DNA of 52,631 bases from Betaproteobacteria bacterium (GTDB lineage: Bacteria; Pseudomonadota; Gammaproteobacteria; Burkholderiales; Casimicrobiaceae), in assembly GCA_005881895.1 (NCBI GenBank), contig VBCG01000055.1, positions 56,485 through 109,115 on the forward strand, read 5' to 3'. A program made the position numbers and the translations under genes. The notes under the pieces are model-generated. The model was not told where the DNA came from, searched no databases, and saw only the letters and a program-made list of their open reading frames with translations. This document shows, piece after piece, positions 48,374 to 52,631 of the stretch (positions within the stretch are counted from its first letter, which is position 1; each line of letters starts with the position of its first letter).

Positions 48374-48770
48374 CGCCGTCCTCGACTGTTCGTGCCCCGG
48401 CCTAGTCAGAACTCACGGGATCACCGCATGCCTGACGCCGCCGAAAGTATACGCCTGCTTGTTTGCCATTGCGGTGCCGCTCCGCCGCCCGTTTGCGTCG
48501 TTCGGGCTTCGCGTGCTCAGCGCCACCACCGAATTTGCGCGCATGGCCCTCCGCGCGTAAAGGCCACCGCCGGCATCGGGCATCGAGGGACTTCGAGGAT
48601 CAGTTCCGACCGAACGTACGAGCCGGGAAACTGCCTTGACGATGCGAGCGACGGTGATCGGGATCGGATTCTTGTGCCGCCGCCGCACCACGGTCCTTCG
48701 TCTTTGAAAAAGCGGCGGAGTTCCGTGCCATCGAAAATTTTGCCGCGAAAGCGGTTCACACACCAAAAAA
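48374..48770. other. Intergenic gap between gpmI and ctpA
   Basis: No coding sequence was recognised in this 397-bp stretch. The frame at 48413–48799 lacks any motif and overlaps the gpmI end. In related bacteria I recall an envC-like M23 peptidase gene in this position, but no such motif appears in any frame here. A weak 4-bp hairpin (CCGC/GCGG, 48743–48754) followed by AAAATTTT on the minus strand may mark the end of gpmI transcription. Confidence 0.5.
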
Positions 48771-50384
48771 TCATTGCCGCCCGCTCCGCGGCAGGGCAAC
48801 GAGCGAGTGACCGGTCATTTCCGGCGGCTTTGGAAGACCCATCATCGCGAGGAGCGTCGGCGCGATGTCCGATAATGCGCCGCCGGCGGTCATCGTCGCG
48901 GCTCTGCCCACGTACAGGCAGGGAACGTGGTTTAGCGTATGCGCCGTGTGCATTTGGCCGGTGGCCGGATCGTGCATCATTTCCGCGTTGCCGTGATCCG
49001 CCGTGATCAGCACTTCGCCGCCGGCGGCTCTGGCCGCATCGACGACGCGCCCGATGCAGACATCAAGGGTTTCAACCGCGCGCTTGGCGGCGTCGAAGTT
49101 CCCCGTGTGGCCGACCATGTCGCTGTTCGCATAGTTGCAGACGACGGCGTCGTATTTGCCGTTCGCAATTGCGCGCACCAGCTCGTCGGTCACCTCGAAC
49201 GCGCTCATTTCGGGCTTCTGATCATAGGTTGCGACCTTGGGCGACGGCACGAGAACTCGGTCCTCGCCCGGGTACGTCTTTTCGACGCCGCCGCTGAAGA
49301 AATACGTGACGTGCGCGTATTTCTCGGTTTCCGCGATCCGCAGCTGCGTCAACCCAAGTCGCGCAATGTATTCGCCGAAGCCATTGCGGATCGATTGCGG
49401 CGGAAACGCAACCGGCAAGCCCGCGAATTCGTCGCCGTAGCTTGTCAGGCAGACGAAGCGGCCGAGCTGCGGCAGACGTTGGCGCGCGAATCCGTCGAGC
49501 GCCGGATCGGTCAGCGCACGGGTCATCTCGCGAGCGCGGTCCGCTCGGAAATTCATGAAGACGACCATGTCGCCATCGTTCATTCGGGCCGCGTTCCCCT
49601 GGGCATCCTTCACGACGGTCGGCGCGACAAACTCGTCCGATTCGCCGCGCGCGTACGCCGCTTCGAGCGCGTCGGCGGCAGACGTTGCAACGTGCGTTGC
49701 GTCTCCGTCGACGAGCATCGCATAGGCAGGCGCGACGCGCTCCCAGCGCTTGTCGCGGTCCATCGCGTAGTAGCGACCGCAGACGGTGGCGATCCGCGCA
49801 TTGGGATACCTGGCGCAGATTGCGGCCATCGTATCGAGCGACGCTTGGGCGCTTCGGGGCGGCGTGTCGCGTCCGTCGAGAAACGCGTGGACAAACACGC
49901 TGGGAGCGCCGCCGCTCGCCGCCAGCTCGACCATCGCAGCGATCTGGCGTTCATGGCTATGCACGCCGCCGGGCGATAGCAGTCCGAGCACGTGCAGCGC
50001 CCCGTCGCCGCGTCGCGCCGTCTCGACGGCGTCAGCCAACGCGGAGTTTTTGGCGAAATCACCGGATTCGATTGCGACGTCGATGCGCGTGAAATCCTGG
50101 TAAATGACGCGGCCGGCACCAATGTTCAAATGACCGACCTCGGAATTGCCCATCTGACCTTGCGGCAACCCCACGCGTAGCTCCGACGCGTCGATCGTCG
50201 TATGCGGACAGCTCGCGAGCAGCCGGTCCCAGTTGGGCATTCGGGCGCGAGTGATCGCGTTGTCGGGCGCGTCGGCGCGGCAGCCGAAACCGTCGAGGAT
50301 CAAGAGAACGACAGGCCGCACAGCCGGACGCACGGTATGGGGTGCCGTTTTCGCGGCAGGCTGGGGTGGAGCAAGCGTGGCCAT
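48771..50384 (-). CDS. gpmI: 2,3-bisphosphoglycerate-independent phosphoglycerate mutase
   Basis: 537 residues. It interconverts 3- and 2-phosphoglycerate with two Mn ions. VVLLILDGFGCRADAPDNAI begins the phosphatase-like domain; GQMGNSEVGHLNIGAGRVIY holds the phosphorylated Ser81; VHSHERQIAAMVELA, FLDGRDTPPRSA and NYANSDMVGHTGNFDAAKRA, then ADHGNAEMM, supply further metal ligands. ATG 50384 is chosen; the extra 19 codons to 50441 resemble random sequence. The N-terminal 35 residues are Ala/Pro-rich and longer than usual. It is divergent from the rhodanese gene. Confidence 0.96.
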   Translation of the reverse strand: MATLAPPQPAAKTAPHTVRPAVRPVVLLILDGFGCRADAPDNAITRARMPNWDRLLASCPHTTIDASELRVGLPQGQMGNSEVGHLNIGAGRVIYQDFTRIDVAIESGDFAKNSALADAVETARRGDGALHVLGLLSPGGVHSHERQIAAMVELAASGGAPSVFVHAFLDGRDTPPRSAQASLDTMAAICARYPNARIATVCGRYYAMDRDKRWERVAPAYAMLVDGDATHVATSAADALEAAYARGESDEFVAPTVVKDAQGNAARMNDGDMVVFMNFRADRAREMTRALTDPALDGFARQRLPQLGRFVCLTSYGDEFAGLPVAFPPQSIRNGFGEYIARLGLTQLRIAETEKYAHVTYFFSGGVEKTYPGEDRVLVPSPKVATYDQKPEMSAFEVTDELVRAIANGKYDAVVCNYANSDMVGHTGNFDAAKRAVETLDVCIGRVVDAARAAGGEVLITADHGNAEMMHDPATGQMHTAHTLNHVPCLYVGRAATMTAGGALSDIAPTLLAMMGLPKPPEMTGHSLVALPRSGRQ

Positions 50385-50452
50385 GAATGATGTGACGTGC
50401 GTTGAGTGCGCAATCGCCGGCAGCGCTGCCGGTCGGCACACATCGACTCGGT

Positions 50453-50458
50453 TATTAT
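50453..50458 (+). promoter_or_regulatory. Predicted -10 element of the rhodanese–grxC operon (TATTAT)
   Basis: TATTAT stands out in an AT-rich stretch 30 bp before the rhodanese ATG, in the 103-bp divergent gap with gpmI. The -35 is poor. Confidence 0.4.
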
Positions 50459-50487
50459 TTTACCTTTTGACTTCCTGAGCTTATCCA

Positions 50488-50910
50488 ATGTCGTTTCTTG
50501 CCTTCGCCGAAAAGAACTGGATGCTCTTCGCCACGCTCGTTGCGTCGGGCGCGATGCTCGTCTGGCCGCTCGTCAGTCGGCGCGTATCCGGCGGACGCGA
50601 AGTCGGGACGCTCGGCGCGACGCAGCTCATCAACACAAAAAACGCGTTGCTGCTCGATGTGCGGGAAACGAAGGAGATCGGCGGCAGCAAGCTGCCGAAC
50701 GCGATCCATGTGCCGCTTTCGCAGCTCGCGAACCGTGGCGCCGAGCTCACCAAGTACGTTTCGCGCCCGGTCATCGCTTACTGCGACCGCGGCCAGCGCG
50801 GGCGGACCGCGACGGCGCTGCTCGCGAAGCTCGGCTTCAAGGACGTCTATCACCTTCAAGGCGGCTTCAAGGCCTGGAAGGATGCCGGGCTGCCGGTGCA
50901 GAAGGCATGA
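50488..50910 (+). CDS. Membrane-anchored rhodanese-like protein
   Basis: 140 residues. One transmembrane helix (MLFATLVASGAMLVWPLVS, about 12–30) is followed by a single rhodanese domain: ALLLDVRETKEIGGSKLPNA and PVIAYCDRGQRGRTATALLA, with the sulfur-carrying Cys99. It moves sulfane sulfur or works in redox reactions at the membrane. It overlaps grxC by 4 bp and forms the gpmI-divergent rhodanese–grxC–secB block common in betaproteobacteria. Confidence 0.93.
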   Translation: MSFLAFAEKNWMLFATLVASGAMLVWPLVSRRVSGGREVGTLGATQLINTKNALLLDVRETKEIGGSKLPNAIHVPLSQLANRGAELTKYVSRPVIAYCDRGQRGRTATALLAKLGFKDVYHLQGGFKAWKDAGLPVQKA

Positions 50911-51167
50911 GCGCCCAAATTCTGATGTATTCGACAGCGATCTGCCCCTATTGCGTTCGGGCGGAGAGCTATCTGCGCGCCAAAGGTGCCGGCGAAATCG
51001 CCAAGATTCGCGTCGACCTCGATCCGGCGCGTCGCGTGGAGATGATGCAGCGGACGGGTCGACGGACCGTCCCGCAAATTTATATCGGCGAGCGACATGT
51101 CGGCGGCTACGAGGACCTCGTTGCGCTCGACCGTGCGGGCGGGCTCGGGCCTCTCCTCGCAGCATAG
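50907..51167 (+). CDS. grxC: Glutaredoxin 3
   Basis: 86 residues. ILMYSTAICPYCVRAESYL has the dithiol CPYC site (Cys13, Cys16), with TVPQIYIGERHVGGYEDLVA supplying the cis-Pro and GSH-binding GGYED. It reduces protein disulfides and glutathione mixed disulfides in the cytosol. Its start overlaps the rhodanese stop (ATGA), so the two are coupled. Confidence 0.96.
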   Translation: MSAQILMYSTAICPYCVRAESYLRAKGAGEIAKIRVDLDPARRVEMMQRTGRRTVPQIYIGERHVGGYEDLVALDRAGGLGPLLAA

Positions 51168-51202
51168 GCATTCAGGGTTCGCGGCGAATCATTCGGTTAA
51201 GG

Positions 51203-51208
51203 TACACT
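51203..51208 (+). promoter_or_regulatory. Predicted secB -10 element (TACACT)
   Basis: GGTACACT lies 31 bp before the secB start in the 71-bp gap after grxC. It would allow secB to be transcribed apart from the rhodanese–grxC genes. The -35 is weak. Confidence 0.45.
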
Positions 51209-51238
51209 CGATTTTTTTACTTTTGCGGGAGCAGTTCG

Positions 51239-51727
51239 ATGGCCGAACCCCAGAGCACGCCACCGGCGGGTGATGCCGGCGCGCTTGTGCAGTTCTCGAT
51301 CGAGAAGATCTACGTCAAGGATCTTTCGCTCGAGAACCCCGGCGCGCCGCAATCGTTCCAGATGACGGAGGCGCCGCAGATCGAGATCGGCCTTCGCACG
51401 CGCGGTGAGCAGATCGCCGCGGACACCTACGAGTGCGTTCTTACATTGACGGTCACGGCGCGCGCCGGCGACAAGACGGTATTTCTGATCGAGGCGTCGC
51501 AGGCAGGCGTTTTCGGCATCCGCGGCGTGGGCGCCGATCAGCTTCAGCCGGTGCTGGCGATCCACTGCCCGACGGTACTTTTCCCCTATGCGCGCGAGAC
51601 CGTTGCGGACGCCACGATGCGCGCCGGTTTTCCGCCGGTCCAATTGGCACCGATCAATTTCGACGTCCTCTATCAGCAGCAGCTTGCGCAGGCGCAGCCG
51701 GCGGTCGCGGGCGCAGCACCGAATTAA
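51239..51727 (+). CDS. secB: Protein-export chaperone SecB
   Basis: 162 residues. SecB keeps preproteins unfolded and hands them to SecA. VQFSIEKIYVKDLSLENPGA, FLIEASQAGVFGIRG and LFPYARETVADATMRAGFPP are the typical segments; the Q-rich C-terminus (YQQQLAQAQ) ends in a flexible tail. GGGAG lies before ATG 51239. The presence of secB fits a proteobacterium with a heavy outer-membrane load. Confidence 0.97.
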   Translation: MAEPQSTPPAGDAGALVQFSIEKIYVKDLSLENPGAPQSFQMTEAPQIEIGLRTRGEQIAADTYECVLTLTVTARAGDKTVFLIEASQAGVFGIRGVGADQLQPVLAIHCPTVLFPYARETVADATMRAGFPPVQLAPINFDVLYQQQLAQAQPAVAGAAPN

Positions 51728-51754
51728 TAAGAAGCGCCAAATCCGTCCGGACCG

Positions 51755-52222
51755 ATGAGCGAGCGGTTGCGCCGGATCGTCATCGCAGCGGCGCTCGCGC
51801 TGCCGCTCGCAGCGGCCGCCGCCGAATTTCGCGCCACGTCCGACGCGGCAACGATCCTCTATGACGCGCCCTCGGCCCGGGCCAAGCCGTTGTTCGTCTA
51901 TGGGCGTGACGTTCCGCTCGAGACGCTCGTCAGCGTCGAAGGTTTTACCAAAGTGCGCGATTCGAGCGGCACGATCGGATGGATTGCCAACCGCGCGCTC
52001 GCCGACAAGCGCATGCTCGTCGTGCGTGCGTCGATCGCGGATGTGCGCGCGAATCCGGAAGACGGCGCGACGGTGGTATTTCGCGCCGAGCAGAACGTCC
52101 TGCTCGAGCTCGCTGAACCGGCGACGTCTGCTGCGGCGACGGCGACGCCGGGTTGGGTCAAGGTGCGCCACCGTGACGGGCAGGTGGGATTCGTTCGCGT
52201 CGCGCAGGTATTTGGGCTGTAA
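51755..52222 (+). CDS. Periplasmic SH3-like domain protein
   Basis: 155 residues. A signal peptide (IVIAAALALPLAAAAA) precedes two SH3b-like halves: ATSDAATILYDAPSARAKPL with VRDSSGTIGWIANRAL, and RASIADVRANPEDGATVVFR with GWVKVRHRDGQVGFVRVAQV. Such bacterial SH3 proteins often bind cell-wall peptides; the role here is unknown. It lies 28 bp after secB and 48 bp before gpsA, and may share their transcript. Confidence 0.87.
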   Translation: MSERLRRIVIAAALALPLAAAAAEFRATSDAATILYDAPSARAKPLFVYGRDVPLETLVSVEGFTKVRDSSGTIGWIANRALADKRMLVVRASIADVRANPEDGATVVFRAEQNVLLELAEPATSAAATATPGWVKVRHRDGQVGFVRVAQVFGL

Positions 52223-52270
52223 CGCGCGGACGTGGATCAACTTCGCCGGGTTGACTTCGCAGATTGAGCG

Positions 52271-52631
52271 ATGGCGAGCGACGTCGCGATCTTCGGCGCG
52301 GGCGCCTGGGGCACAGCGCTGGCGTCTCATCTTGCGGCCCGCAGCACCCGCAATTCCCACGTCATGCTGTGGACGCGTTCGAGCGATCACGCGGACGCGC
52401 TTCGCGGCACGCGTCAGAATTCGCGCTATCTCGCCGGCGTAACACTTCCGCCCGCGCTCGCGATCACGGCGCAGCTTGACGATGCCGCGAGTGCCCGCAC
52501 GCTCATCGTCGCGACGCCAGCCGCGGCACTGCTCGACGTTGTGGATGCGATTGCAGCGACGGGTGCGTCGGCGCCGCTTGCCTGGCTATCGAAGGGTTTC
52601 GTTAACGACGACCGCTTACCTTCCGGCGTAG
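52271..52631 (+). CDS. gpsA: Glycerol-3-phosphate dehydrogenase [NAD(P)+], 5' part
   Basis: 120 codons to the window edge, with no stop. SDVAIFGAGAWGTALASHLA is the GxGxWG Rossmann motif, followed by VMLWTRSSDHADAL, NSRYLAGVTLPPALAIT, TLIVATPAAALLDVVDAI and WLSKGF. It reduces dihydroxyacetone phosphate to glycerol-3-phosphate for phospholipids. The secB–gpsA neighbourhood is common in proteobacteria. The rest lies beyond the window. Confidence 0.95.
   Translation, partial: MASDVAIFGAGAWGTALASHLAARSTRNSHVMLWTRSSDHADALRGTRQNSRYLAGVTLPPALAITAQLDDAASARTLIVATPAAALLDVVDAIAATGASAPLAWLSKGFVNDDRLPSGV

Noticed and set aside
48413-48799. 128-codon minus-strand frame between gpmI and ctpA
   Set aside because: No recognisable M23 or other motif, overlaps the gpmI end, and reads as random sequence.
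46685-49006. 773-codon plus-strand frame across ctpA
   Set aside because: It is antisense to ctpA and parts of moeB and gpmI, is very rich in Arg and Ala, and shows no domain. It arises from the high GC content.

Overview
This high-GC window looks like chromosomal DNA of a heterotrophic betaproteobacterium close to Burkholderiales. The basis is the gene content and order: a Burkholderiales-type porin beside coq7, slt / NDUFA9-like / cca, argB followed by slmA, the gpmI–rhodanese–grxC–secB–gpsA block, a class I PHA synthase, and a liu leucine-degradation cluster under a MerR regulator. I see no phage, plasmid, transposase, CRISPR array, rRNA or tRNA. The species cannot be named from sequence alone.

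Layout. (1) 1–8 kb: the broken 3' half of a cobalamin/metal-binding receptor, an autotransporter esterase, a divergent FecR/DUF6600-type envelope protein, a glycine-zipper protein, phaC and a metallo-beta-lactamase-fold hydrolase. (2) 8–24.3 kb: liuR, then about 16 kb of genes all on the plus strand. It holds the leucine/isovalerate pathway: isovaleryl-CoA dehydrogenase, methylcrotonyl-CoA carboxylase beta and alpha, methylglutaconyl-CoA hydratase and HMG-CoA lyase. Added to these are a thiolase, a second acyl-CoA dehydrogenase, two hotdog thioesterases, two LysE/RhtB exporters, glutathione-type detoxification genes (GST, VOC, two HCCA-isomerase/DsbA-like proteins) and a ghrA-like reductase. 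A palindrome fitting a MerR/LiuR operator lies in front of the first structural gene. (3) 24.4–32.6 kb: purEK, soluble lytic transglycosylase, NDUFA9-like protein, cca, coq7 and a porin. (4) 33–43.3 kb: lipopolysaccharide and surface-glycan genes. A WecA/WbpL-like glycosyl-1-phosphate transferase and a WbpM-like epimerase/dehydratase face a minus-strand run of heptosyltransferase, GT4, msbA, GT4, DUF4254 and O-antigen ligase. (5) 43.4–52.6 kb: argB, slmA, a secreted protein of unknown function, moeB, ctpA, gpmI, rhodanese, grxC, secB, an SH3-like protein and the start of gpsA.

Two structured repeat families stand out. A roughly 90-bp element with three hairpins occurs five times, three of them inside the liu cluster. 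A long inverted repeat with outer core TAGGGTCAGA occurs twice, each time overlapping the stop codon of a minus-strand gene. Two genes are broken: the first gene by an in-frame TAG, and an HCCA-isomerase-like gene by one extra C in a C4 run. The cca gene has lost part of its HD metal site.

Nothing here is plainly a new defence or mobile system. The best candidates for undescribed biology are the two repeat families, the unusually broad leucine operon with exporters and detoxification genes, the DUF4254 protein in the LPS operon, and the altered Cca.
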